Positions 25,511-32,702 of a DNA stretch of 32,702 bases are shown piece after piece. The notes under the pieces were generated by a model that made no database searches, was not told the origin of the DNA, and was given only the letters and a program-made list of their open reading frames with translations. Numbering within the stretch: the stretch's first letter is position 1; each line of letters begins with the position of its first letter. Source of the DNA: Rhizobium sp. Root1220 (GTDB taxonomy: Bacteria; Pseudomonadota; Alphaproteobacteria; Rhizobiales; Rhizobiaceae); the NCBI RefSeq assembly GCF_001426265.1, contig NZ_LMDG01000036.1, forward strand, positions 1 through 32,702, read 5' to 3'. Both the position numbers and the translations under genes were made by a program.

Positions 25511-25538
25511 ATTCGTTGACAGGGCATGAAAAAGCTTT

Positions 25539-26819
25539 TCAGGCGAGCGCTTCGAGCTTGCCGCCAAGCGGCACATTGGGAGCGAGGCTGTTTTCCACGA
25601 CGACCAGTTCGTAGCCGCCACCAGACTTGAGACGCCACTGGCCACCGACGAGCGGTGTCTTGGCGACGTTCTTCTGCGCAAAGGGCGGAAGCTTGTCGCT
25701 GCCCCAGGCAACCGGTCCGACGATGGTATCGAGCTTCGTTTCACCGATTGCCTTGGCAACGGCATCGCCATCGCCGATATCTCCGGCCCGCTTCATCACA
25801 TCGACCGCCAGTTCGAACAGTGCATGGGCGAAGCCGATAGGCTGGGTCCACGGGCGACCCGTGGCCTTTGTGAAGGCATCTGCAACAGTCGCGGCCGTAT
25901 CGCCACTCAGCGACGACTTGAAGGGGTGGCTCGGCGTCCACCAGACCTCCGTCGACAGGTTGTGACCCGCATCGCCCAGAGCCTCGACCGTCTGTGGGAA
26001 AAGCAGCGCCTTGCCGATCGAAGCGATCTTCGGCTTCAGGCCCTGCTGCTTTGCCTGGTTCCAGAAGGTGGTCAGGTCCGGCGGGATCATAACGCCCGTC
26101 AGGATGTCCACCTTGGCCTGTTTGAAGGCGTTGATCTGGGCCGAGAAATCGTCCGTCAAGTTCTGGTAGCGGCCCGTATCGGTCAGACCGAAGCCAAGCT
26201 TCTCGAGAACAGGCGGGAAGCCGACAACCTTGTCGCCCCATGCGTTGCCATCGCCGTCATTGGGGAACAGGCCGCCTACCTTCTTGTTCGTTTCGATCTG
26301 TCCCCACATACCCGTGAAAACAGCGATGATATCCTCAAGTCCCCAGAAGAAGTGGTAGGAGTAGTCGAACGGCTTCCACGATGCCGGATCACCGGGATTT
26401 CCTTGCTGGCCGATGAACCAGGGTTGCCAAGGTGCGACCGTCGAGATGCATGGCACCTGCTCGCTTTCGCAAGTGGTCGAGACCGGGTTGGTCGTCTCCG
26501 GAGTGGACGAGACGAGCATCAGATTGATCTCGTCCGTAACGATCAACTCCTTGGCAACTTCCGCGGCTCGGTTCGGATTAGACTGGCTGTCCTTGACGAC
26601 AACCTCGTAGTTCAGCCCGAGCTTCTTGGTCGTTTCCAGGAATGTGTCGATGACGAACTTGTCCGCCTCGCCGAATGCAGCAAGGGGCCCGGTCTGCGGG
26701 CTGACATAGCCAAGCTTCACCGCCTTGTCCTGGGCGATCGCAGGCGCGGCCAAACCCGGCGTAGCGATCATGGCACCGCCCGCTGCCGACGTTTTCAGAA
26801 AATCGCGTCTCGTGAACAT
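25539..26819 (-). CDS. Tat-exported branched-chain-amino-acid-type ABC binding protein (orphan)
   Basis: The ATG at 26819, with GGGAGGAAAC upstream, opens MFTRRDFLKTSAAGG. This twin-arginine signal implies export of a folded protein; an in-frame start at 26861 would bury it. The mature protein (426 residues in all) is a Peripla_BP_6 member. KLGYVSPQTGPLAAFG and KDSQSNPNRAAEVAKELI are the ligand-binding lobes typical of LivK-like and aromatic-acid-binding relatives. No permease or ATPase is adjacent, so it must work with an importer encoded elsewhere or as a sensor. Its place in the hydroxyquinol operon suggests an aromatic or carboxylate ligand, which is inference. Confidence 0.9.
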   Translation of the reverse strand: MFTRRDFLKTSAAGGAMIATPGLAAPAIAQDKAVKLGYVSPQTGPLAAFGEADKFVIDTFLETTKKLGLNYEVVVKDSQSNPNRAAEVAKELIVTDEINLMLVSSTPETTNPVSTTCESEQVPCISTVAPWQPWFIGQQGNPGDPASWKPFDYSYHFFWGLEDIIAVFTGMWGQIETNKKVGGLFPNDGDGNAWGDKVVGFPPVLEKLGFGLTDTGRYQNLTDDFSAQINAFKQAKVDILTGVMIPPDLTTFWNQAKQQGLKPKIASIGKALLFPQTVEALGDAGHNLSTEVWWTPSHPFKSSLSGDTAATVADAFTKATGRPWTQPIGFAHALFELAVDVMKRAGDIGDGDAVAKAIGETKLDTIVGPVAWGSDKLPPFAQKNVAKTPLVGGQWRLKSGGGYELVVVENSLAPNVPLGGKLEALA

Positions 26820-26881
26820 GTTTCCTCCCATTGTCGTCTCTCCTCCCAAAGAGCGCACCAAGCAGTGCGTAAAAAAATTAT

Positions 26882-27940
26882 TCAGATGGGGCGGTTGCCC
26901 TCCCAGGCATTTTGCAGAAGCTGCCTGATTGATTTTCGGTCGATCGGCTGTGGATTCCAGTAGGGGTTCTCCACAGCAATCTCCGCCGCTTTGTCGAGGT
27001 CAGCTTCGGTCAGCCCGAAATCGCGAAGCGACAGAGGCGCCCCGATCGCCTTAGCGAAATCCCAAAGCCCCCCAGCGACCGATCCGCCGAATATCTCCGC
27101 AACAGGAGCAAGCGCCTGCGATGCCGCTACGGCGTTGAAACCTGCCGTGTGCGGCAGCATGATCGCGTGAGTTTCCGCGTGCGGCGTGTCGAACGATCCG
27201 CCAAGCGTGTGGCAGACCTTGTGATGAAGCGCCATCCCAACCGTACCGAGCACCGTCCCGCACAACCATGCGCCATAAAGAGCATCGCTTCGCGCTTCTC
27301 CGCTTGCAGGGTTCTCAACGATCTTCGGCAGACTCCGAGCGAACGCACGCAATCCTTCAATGGCCATCAGAGTGGAGATCGGGTTCCGATCCTGCGCGTA
27401 AAGACCCTCGACGGCGTGAGCCATCGCATTGAGGCCGCTCGTCACGCTCATCGCCACAGGCAATCCATGCGTCAGAAGAGGGTCATAGATCACGATTTCG
27501 GGGAGGATCTTCGCAGCCTTCACCGTCGTCTTTCGCCCGCCCTCGGTCTGCCCGAGAATTGGGGTTGCCTCAGAGCCGGCATATGTGGTCGGAACAACGA
27601 TCTGCGGCAAATCAGTCCTATAGGCGATCGCCTTGCCGAGACCCGTCGTGGAACCGCCGCCATATGACACAACGCAATCGGCCCGAGTTTCTTCTACCAC
27701 CCTCATTGCTGCCAGAGTAACCTCAACAGGTGTGTGCATGGCTGCACCAGAGAACACTCCGCAGGCAGCCCCTCCGATCTGGCGCGCCAATGCTTCGGCA
27801 TCAGCTTTCTGATGGGGCGTGGAGAGCACGAGGGCGCGTCTTGCACCCGATTTTGCAATCCAGTCAGCAACGCTGTTCTTTGCGCCATCGTGGAAAACAA
27901 TGCGCGCAGGACTGCCTGAATATAAGAATTCTCGGGTCAT
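26882..27940 (-). CDS. Maleylacetate reductase (iron-containing alcohol dehydrogenase superfamily)
   Basis: This 352-residue enzyme has the NAD(P) motif YGGGSTTGLGKA (93-104), PTTYAGSEATP (117-127) and the metal/substrate region ALHHKVCHTLGG with TPHAETHA (H240, H244, H254, H258). These fit the MAR branch of the Fe-ADH superfamily. It reduces maleylacetate to 3-oxoadipate after hydroxyquinol or chlorocatechol ring cleavage. The ATG at 27940 overlaps the dioxygenase stop (ATGA) and has GGAGA upstream. A longer in-frame start at 28030 lies inside the dioxygenase gene and is rejected. Adjacency to an intradiol dioxygenase strongly supports the function. Confidence 0.93.
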   Translation of the reverse strand: MTREFLYSGSPARIVFHDGAKNSVADWIAKSGARRALVLSTPHQKADAEALARQIGGAACGVFSGAAMHTPVEVTLAAMRVVEETRADCVVSYGGGSTTGLGKAIAYRTDLPQIVVPTTYAGSEATPILGQTEGGRKTTVKAAKILPEIVIYDPLLTHGLPVAMSVTSGLNAMAHAVEGLYAQDRNPISTLMAIEGLRAFARSLPKIVENPASGEARSDALYGAWLCGTVLGTVGMALHHKVCHTLGGSFDTPHAETHAIMLPHTAGFNAVAASQALAPVAEIFGGSVAGGLWDFAKAIGAPLSLRDFGLTEADLDKAAEIAVENPYWNPQPIDRKSIRQLLQNAWEGNRPI

Positions 27941-28812
27941 ACGGATCTCCGTTGCTTGGCGCGAACCATGATGAAGGTTAGCGCGACGCTCTTCCCGGCA
28001 CGACCATCGACGACTGCCCGCTCGAAGCAATAGACGAGCTCAGGCCGTACGCTAAAAACCGCGTCCTCGCCGAGGTTCGGGTCTATGGCGTCATAAATGT
28101 GAGTTGTGATTGTCTCGAAACCCGGTGCTCGCACGACAAAATGCAGGTTGGCGGGTCGACGGAGAGGAAGGCCTGCATTCGCAAGAAGCCGTCCGACGGG
28201 GCCGTCACAGGGAACGCCATAGCCTGAAGGTACGACGGATCTATAGGTCACGCAGCCATTGGCATCCGTCCGGAATGAACCACGGAGATTGTGTTCGGGC
28301 TGCAGGTCGGGCTGCTGGTTCTCGTACAAGCCTTGGGCGTTCGCCTGCCAGGTTATGAGTTTCGCTCCCTCTATGGGGAGCCCATCGAGGTCTTGAACCT
28401 TTACGGAAACCATCAGCGGTTCTCCAAGGCCATCAAGGGATATTGATGAGCCGGAAACACGCTCAGGAGCGTCGTCTCGAAAGAACGGCCCACGAATGGT
28501 GTTGGGTGTCGCGCCAGTCGGTCTGCGAGAGTTGATCTCCTCGACGAGTGCCGAAGACCCCGTGAGATCGGAAAGTAGTACCCACTCCTGGCGCCGTTCG
28601 TCGGATGCGTGTCCGACGTCGGTGAGGAACGCGATGACCTCGCGCCACTCATCTTGAGTCGGGCGAAACTTCTTGATGAGGTCGTGAATGTGGCTCACCG
28701 TGGCGGCAATGATCTTCGCCGCTTTGGCGTCACTGTCCAGCGTCAGTCGCTCGGCGAATGCTTCCGCGGAATTTGCCTCGCTGAAACTCCTCGCCGGAAC
28801 ATGTCCCGCCAT
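27937..28812 (-). CDS. Intradiol ring-cleavage dioxygenase (hydroxyquinol 1,2-dioxygenase type) with altered iron site
   Basis: From the ATG at 28812 (GGGAGGACG upstream) this is a 291-residue protein. A Dioxygenase_N helical region (about 45-105, with RPTQDEW and SDLTGSSALVE) is followed by the catalytic beta domain (TIRGPFFRDDAP, NLRGSFRTDANG). The iron-ligand tyrosines are present: Y163 (GLYENQQ) and Y198 (PSGYGVPCDGP). The family motif RPAHxHF reads RPANLHF here, so the first ligand His is Asn (N222) and only H224 remains; another His, H238, lies in TTHIYD. Normally such enzymes cut 1,2,4-trihydroxybenzene to maleylacetate. With the reductase gene adjacent, the pathway fits, but activity is uncertain. 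Confidence 0.9.
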   Translation of the reverse strand: MAGHVPARSFSEANSAEAFAERLTLDSDAKAAKIIAATVSHIHDLIKKFRPTQDEWREVIAFLTDVGHASDERRQEWVLLSDLTGSSALVEEINSRRPTGATPNTIRGPFFRDDAPERVSGSSISLDGLGEPLMVSVKVQDLDGLPIEGAKLITWQANAQGLYENQQPDLQPEHNLRGSFRTDANGCVTYRSVVPSGYGVPCDGPVGRLLANAGLPLRRPANLHFVVRAPGFETITTHIYDAIDPNLGEDAVFSVRPELVYCFERAVVDGRAGKSVALTFIMVRAKQRRSV

Positions 28813-28898
28813 TTTCGTCCTCCCAGTTGCTTGGCAACCTCGAAGCAAAAACTAGCACCACGGCGCACCGCAGTTGATGATTTCTGACAGGTTCAATA

Positions 28899-28911
28899 TA
28901 ACCGATCGTTA
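28899..28911. promoter_or_regulatory. LysR-type T-N11-A box
   Basis: TAACCGATCGTTA fits T-N11-A and lies in the larger dyad ATAAC-N5-GTTAT (28898-28912). It sits in the divergent gap between the dioxygenase and lysR and overlaps the lysR start codon, suggesting both activation of the dioxygenase operon and autorepression. Confidence 0.6.
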
Positions 28912-29861
28912 TGAAGATCGATGAGCGACATCTTATCCAGCTTGCCGCGGTCGTTAAGACCGGAGGGGTGACAGAGGGTGCAGCGTTTCTGGGCTTAGCC
29001 CAGTCTGCTGTATCTCGGACGCTTTCGATGCTGGAGAAGCGTGTCGGGGAGCCGCTGTTCATCAAGGGACGGCGTCCTCTGCAGCCGACGGCCTTTGGGA
29101 TTGCACTCGCCGAACATGGCTTTGTGATGCTGGCTGCATCGCGAAAAGCGTCTGATCTTATCGAAGGCTTCCGCATCGGCAACAGCGGTGTGGTGAGAGT
29201 GGGCGGAACGCCCTTTTTCATGGACTCACTTATCGCCGGAATGTGCGCCGAGTTTCAGATTACCCATCCGGATTTGCGCATCGACCAGAGTTACGGGTAT
29301 TTCCCCGAACTTCGAGCGCGACTGAAGGCTGACCAGATCGATATCGCCATTTGTCCCATCGACATCCTGGAAGAGGGTTCTGGCCTGGAATTCCAACCGA
29401 TCCTGCCAGGGCGCAATGTGATCGCTTGCGGCGCCACCCACCCGCTGCTGCTCAAAAGGAAGCCCCAACCAAGCCAGATCCTGAGCTATCCCTGGGTTGC
29501 TCCTCCACCTGGCAGCCCACTCCTGGCGGATCTTCGCGCGCTTCTCCTGTCTTTCGGCGGTACGGAGATAAAGGTTCGCTATTCCGGTGGCTCCCTGATG
29601 GGCGTCATCAACTACCTGAAGGCCTCCGAAGCGCTCACCGTGATGCCACACAGCGTCGTCTTCGCGCAGCGGAAGGAAAGATCAATCACCGCATTGCCCA
29701 TAAACATCCCACATCCCGAGCGCGCCCTGGCAATACTGAGGCGAACGGAAGCCCCCAGGGCGCCTGCCGTCGAACAGTTCGCGAGCCATATAAGATCCGG
29801 CTTCCAAACCCTGCGCCATCTTATCAAGCGTCATGAGGACGCGGTCATATGGGGAGGCTAG
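28911..29861 (+). CDS. LysR-family transcriptional regulator
   Basis: This 316-residue LysR protein has an N-terminal winged HTH (about residues 4-62, with TEGAAFLGLAQSAVSRTL), a linker helix and a two-lobed effector domain (from about 90, with VRVGGTPFFMDSL). It is divergent from the dioxygenase operon with 98 bp between start codons. It is the likely activator of that operon in response to a ring compound or cleavage product. No ribosome-binding site is visible before the ATG, and the start overlaps the T-N11-A box, so the mRNA may have a very short leader. Length is normal. Confidence 0.94.
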   Translation: MKIDERHLIQLAAVVKTGGVTEGAAFLGLAQSAVSRTLSMLEKRVGEPLFIKGRRPLQPTAFGIALAEHGFVMLAASRKASDLIEGFRIGNSGVVRVGGTPFFMDSLIAGMCAEFQITHPDLRIDQSYGYFPELRARLKADQIDIAICPIDILEEGSGLEFQPILPGRNVIACGATHPLLLKRKPQPSQILSYPWVAPPPGSPLLADLRALLLSFGGTEIKVRYSGGSLMGVINYLKASEALTVMPHSVVFAQRKERSITALPINIPHPERALAILRRTEAPRAPAVEQFASHIRSGFQTLRHLIKRHEDAVIWGG

Positions 29862-30214
29862 TAAGGCGACCGCGGTAAACTTCTTCGCGTCTTGAATCCA
29901 GATAACATCATAGAGCGATGGATGGCAGCAAGGGCCACTCTTGTGGATCGAGCCCCGTTCCCGGAGCCGACCGAGAGGGCTGGCGTCGCTGCGGCCACAA
30001 CGTTCGTCATGGGTCTCAGCTGACGCAAAGAAACATGCACATCCCGTGGTCGATCAGCAGCCACGGCTCGCGAAATCTCTGAACTTGGTAGCCGGGTCGG
30101 ACCACGCTGAAACGTGCACGGTCCCTTGCCAGGGTCGGACGAAAACCTTTGCCCGGCGTATCCCCGTGGCCGATACCACGATTGCGGACGACCCCGGTTC
30201 CTTCCACAAAGCCA
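29862..30214. other. 353-bp stretch with no recognisable gene
   Basis: Overlapping frames on both strands (29941-30429 plus, 30016-30372 minus) are Arg-rich, lack domain features, and run into the small exported protein gene. I see no clear repeat, RNA or terminator here. Confidence 0.45.
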
Positions 30215-30580
30215 TTACGGCTGTAGAAAGTGAGCCTGGCCCGATGCACGCAACTGATCGAGTGTCTTGCCCAAACAGTTCCCTCCGTTTGACCCGCCAA
30301 CCGCTTTGGCATGCCCATCAAGGGAAATCGTGCCCGCAAGGCGTTCCGACGCGACGTAGGTCGCCAATCCATCAGGGGTTATTCTCGAAAGGTAAAACGC
30401 GTGGAACATACCCTTGTATTCGCAACTGATTACAAATGGGAAGTCGGCAAACTTATCCTCGGCAGCTCGTGGAGAGGCGACAGCAGAAAGCTGAAGCGCG
30501 ACGCTGGCACCGATTAACATTGCCGTGCTCATTCTGGTCGGGGTGATGCACAGCCTTTCCCAAATCGACATATGGGACAT
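30215..30580 (-). CDS. Small exported protein of unknown function
   Basis: This 121-residue protein begins with an N-terminal signal-like region (MSTAMLIGASVALQLSAVASPRAA, starting at residue 17 of the longest frame). A soluble part follows containing CEYKGMFHAFYLSRI, DGLATYVASERLAG and GGNCLGKTLDQLRASG. The ATG at 30580 has GGAGG about 10 nt upstream; ATGs at 30571 or 30532 are possible. Two Cys in the mature part could form a disulfide. The composition and clean signal make it a probable real gene, but I recognise no domain and give no function. Confidence 0.65.
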   Translation of the reverse strand: MSHMSIWERLCITPTRMSTAMLIGASVALQLSAVASPRAAEDKFADFPFVISCEYKGMFHAFYLSRITPDGLATYVASERLAGTISLDGHAKAVGGSNGGNCLGKTLDQLRASGQAHFLQP

Positions 30581-30905
30581 GTTTCAAAACTCCTCCGCTT
30601 GTTGATGAATCGCACGTCTCAATCTGGTGGCAATCGCCGATTTTACCTCGACACGATAGTTTGGCAATTGGCAGACCGACAGCGAGGTTGGCGCGCTTCG
30701 AGGGGCTCTATAATCCCTCGCTTCCTCCTCGTTGCAAATCTCAATGCATCGACGCCGCCACCATTGATTGGACTGAGGCGCCTATGTGCCAATTAGCGCA
30801 GCCTGCAGTGAGCCCACTGGAAATTCACGCCACAGGGTTTTTTCGTGCCCCCAAGCTTGCTTGAAGAAACGCACCTCTCAGGGTTGCGGTTGTTGCAGCG
30901 CATGA
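30581..30905. other. Intergenic stretch between divergent genes
   Basis: Only short, poorly supported frames occur here (for example 30572-30796 and 30661-30864, plus strand). No repeat or RNA gene was recognised. The promoter for the next gene begins at its right edge. Confidence 0.45.
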
Positions 30906-30933
30906 TTGCCATACCGGTAAATCGACGTATACT
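30906..30933 (+). promoter_or_regulatory. Sigma-70-type promoter for the TolB-like gene
   Basis: TTGCCA (30906-30911) and TATACT (30928-30933) each match consensus at five of six positions with 16-bp spacing. Transcription would begin near 30940, leaving a 30-nt leader before the ATG at 30970. Confidence 0.65.
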
Positions 30934-30969
30934 AAAACAGGAATGTTTTTACTCTGTGTCGAGGGCGTC

Positions 30970-32004
30970 ATGGGAGTTGCAGACCTGACATCCACCTGCC
31001 CCGGTCAACCAACCGAGACGGAAGTTCGTCAACAGCTGGATCGCATATTTGCAAGCCCGGAGTTTCACTCCCCGCAGCGCGGCAGGGCTTTCTTGCAGTT
31101 TATCGTGAATGAGACGCTGGCAGGACATTCGGAGTTTCTCAAAGCGTTCACGATTGCAAACGTCGTTTTCGGCCGAAACGTCTCATTTGATGCGCAGAAC
31201 GACCCGGTCGTCCGCATCGAGGCGGGACGAATGCGCAGGGCCTTGGAGCGATACTATCTGGTCGGCGGAAACGCCGACCGAGTGGTCGTTACCATACCAA
31301 AAGGTGGCTACGTACCATCATTCGATTACGCAGACGGTTATAAGACCACAGGCACGCAACCTGCATCCGCCCCGATATCGGCAATCGGGATTGAACCGAC
31401 GGATCACTACCCGTCACCAGATGACCTTGGCAACCATTCCCGGGCCTGGGCTGGATATGCGTTGCCGGCGGGCGCTGCATTGCTTGTCTTGGCAGCATTC
31501 GGCTATATCCCCCTCAATCCCTCGCGGCTTCCGGAAGCGTCCCTTCCTGCTGAGACGACGAACGCAATTCCGCCGCAGATTTTCGTCGAGCAATTCGACA
31601 ATATCGTGACCTCAGAGGGGGCGCCGGACATTGCGGATGGTCTGAGGGATGAGGTTATTGGGCAGCTTGCCAAATTCAAGGGTATTGTCGTTATCGCGAA
31701 TTTGCCGACCACGAAACGCCAAGACCTAAGTGTCGAACCACGCTACGCATTGCAAGGAAGCGCTCGGCTCGAGGGGAACACGTTCCGGTCACTCATTCGT
31801 CTCGTCCGCAGGGCCGACGGAGCAGTCCTCTGGGCGAACAACTACGACGGCGACGTGCGATCGCAAGGGGTGTTTCAAATCCAGGAAGACATAGCAGAGC
31901 GTATAGCAAGCACCCTCGCCCAGCCACACGGCACGATGTTTCTATTGGATGCCGGTGGCCTTGCCAATCAACCAGCCAACCGCAAGTGCTCCGGCTACGT
32001 GTGA
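30970..32004 (+). CDS. TolB-like signalling protein, C-terminally truncated
   Basis: The ATG at 30970 is preferred to one at 30943 because it has GAGGG at good spacing and leaves room after the promoter. The 344-residue product has an N-terminal domain (about 10-110, QQLDRIFASPEF ... RGRAFLQFIVNETL ... DPVVRIEAGRMRRALE). That domain is typical of rhizobial proteins often labelled adenylate cyclase-like, though no cyclase domain is present. A membrane helix (about 158-178) and a TolB-like domain (IFVEQFDNI ... YALQGSARLEG ... AVLWANNYDG) follow. Family members continue into a TPR region of about 200 residues. Here the frame ends just after AQPHGTMFLLDAG, so the TPR part is missing and the last 15 or so residues are probably non-native. 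Confidence 0.8.
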   Translation: MGVADLTSTCPGQPTETEVRQQLDRIFASPEFHSPQRGRAFLQFIVNETLAGHSEFLKAFTIANVVFGRNVSFDAQNDPVVRIEAGRMRRALERYYLVGGNADRVVVTIPKGGYVPSFDYADGYKTTGTQPASAPISAIGIEPTDHYPSPDDLGNHSRAWAGYALPAGAALLVLAAFGYIPLNPSRLPEASLPAETTNAIPPQIFVEQFDNIVTSEGAPDIADGLRDEVIGQLAKFKGIVVIANLPTTKRQDLSVEPRYALQGSARLEGNTFRSLIRLVRRADGAVLWANNYDGDVRSQGVFQIQEDIAERIASTLAQPHGTMFLLDAGGLANQPANRKCSGYV

Positions 32005-32029
32005 CTTGTATTGCGTAACCATCCCGTCA

Positions 32030-32702
32030 CTAAATGCCTTCACAGCTTGGCTCCGACCCCTTGCCGGAAGATTGAGATGCGGTGGTTGCCTCATATCGGT
32101 CAATGCCGGCACGAACAGTGGAAAACATCCGGCCCTCCCCGAGCCGCTCGGCAAAACCGGATGCCCGGACATATTCGAGAACGTCGGGGTTGAGACCGGC
32201 GAGCCAGAGCGTCACACCCTGCTCCTCAAGGCTTTTCTCGCTTTCCATCAACATCTGCAGCGCGGAGTACTCAATGTCGAAGACCCTGCTCAGATCCAGC
32301 ATGAGAACGCCGGGTCTTGCCTCAACGACCAATTCGCGGACGCGGTCGGCAACCTGCTGTACATTGACGAAGAAGAGCCGGCCTTCCGGCCGCACGATCA
32401 GCAACCCATCGAAGGTTTCGTCGTCCGGATGCTCCGCCGATAGCGGGCGCAAGATATCCTCACCGCGCTTGCGACCGACCACGTGGATACGCGGGTTCGC
32501 TGCCTGGCTGGACAAACCGACCAGGGACAGCACAATGGCAACGACAATGCCTTGAAGTGTGCCGAAGACAAGGACGCCCAGGAAGGCTGCGAGCGCCCAC
32601 CGGAATTCCATCCTGCGAACCTTGCGGATCGATGCGAACTCTGCGGGTTTGATCAAACCGACGGAGTAGACGATCACAATTGCCGCAAGCGCTGCTTGAG
32701 GC
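32030..32702 (-). CDS. SulP-family anion transporter with STAS domain (partial, 5' end outside window)
   Basis: The frame is open to the right edge. The visible 223 residues are the C-terminus of a SulP protein: two membrane helices (AALAAIVIVYSVGLI and the later LGVLVFGTLQGIVVAIVLSL), then a STAS domain. The STAS part includes GRLFFVNVQQVADRV and MLDLSRVFDIEYSALQMLM, near the site that in STAS domains carries the conserved Asp/Ser. SulP proteins move sulfate, bicarbonate, chloride or organic anions; which one cannot be told. It converges on the truncated TolB-like gene with only 25 bp between. Confidence 0.88.
   Translation of the reverse strand, partial: PQAALAAIVIVYSVGLIKPAEFASIRKVRRMEFRWALAAFLGVLVFGTLQGIVVAIVLSLVGLSSQAANPRIHVVGRKRGEDILRPLSAEHPDDETFDGLLIVRPEGRLFFVNVQQVADRVRELVVEARPGVLMLDLSRVFDIEYSALQMLMESEKSLEEQGVTLWLAGLNPDVLEYVRASGFAERLGEGRMFSTVRAGIDRYEATTASQSSGKGSEPSCEGI

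Noticed and set aside
26845..26875. Hairpin GCGCAC-CAAGCA-GTGCGT with an A-run, between maleylacetate reductase and the binding protein
   Set aside because: In the direction of transcription the T-run precedes the stem, so it is not an intrinsic terminator for this operon; the stem is short.
29941..30429. 162-residue plus-strand frame
   Set aside because: It overlaps the better supported small exported protein gene, is Arg/Ser/Pro-rich and has no motif.
31942..32172. 76-residue minus-strand frame ending in a glycine-rich hydrophobic tail
   Set aside because: It overlaps the SulP C-terminus in another frame and the truncated TolB-like gene, and there is no independent start signal. It might be part of a lost gene, but the evidence is too thin.
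1..32702. CRISPR arrays, tRNA or rRNA genes, phage modules, toxin-antitoxin pairs
   Set aside because: I looked for repeated spacers, cloverleaf-like segments and typical genes and found none that could be supported.

Overview
The window looks like an accessory catabolic region of a Rhizobiales genome, most likely Rhizobiaceae (Rhizobium, Sinorhizobium or Agrobacterium). This rests on moderately high GC by eye, tightly overlapping ABC-transporter and oxidoreductase operons, TolB-like cyclase/TPR proteins, an IS1182-type insertion sequence, and many solute-binding proteins. No replication, rRNA or tRNA genes were seen, so replicon and species cannot be fixed from sequence alone.

Layout. Positions 1-2046 hold an IS1182-family element whose right end is tandemly duplicated (two 95-bp copies). 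Positions 2250-9481 are a patchwork: an APH-fold kinase, a divergent pyrroline-5-carboxylate-reductase-like protein (minus), an exported DUF1254/DUF1214 protein (minus), an NAD-dependent epimerase with a run-on C-terminus overlapping the relic of a second DUF1214 protein, and a class III cyclase/TolB/TPR gene split by a frameshift. About 620 bp with no recognisable gene follows.

Positions 9482-25317 hold twelve minus-strand genes. In transcription order they are: LacI regulator, Gfo/Idh/MocA dehydrogenase, fused CoA-transferase, enoyl-CoA hydratase, aldehyde dehydrogenase, CUT1 sugar-type ABC transporter (binding protein, two permeases, ATPase), two different GMC flavin oxidoreductases and a fumarate-reductase-like flavoprotein. 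Most junctions overlap or nearly touch. Two operator-like dyads about 138 bp apart lie upstream of lacI, and a matching half-site lies upstream of the transporter genes. The gene content suggests uptake of a sugar- or cyclitol-like compound, several oxidations, CoA activation and beta-oxidation-type processing. I do not recognise the set as a named pathway, and it is the best candidate here for an undescribed system.

Positions 25539-29861 hold a second minus-strand operon: an intradiol (hydroxyquinol-type) dioxygenase, maleylacetate reductase and an orphan Tat-exported branched-chain-amino-acid-type binding protein, with a divergent LysR regulator. Dioxygenase plus reductase would convert hydroxyquinol to 3-oxoadipate. 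However, the dioxygenase has Asn where the family has the first His of the iron-binding HxH motif. The two operons share orientation and adjoin, so the oxidative operon may feed an aromatic or ring intermediate to the second; that link is inference.

Positions 29862-32702 hold a small exported protein, a promoter followed by a C-terminally truncated TolB-like signalling protein, and the C-terminal part of a SulP-family transporter with a STAS domain running off the right edge.
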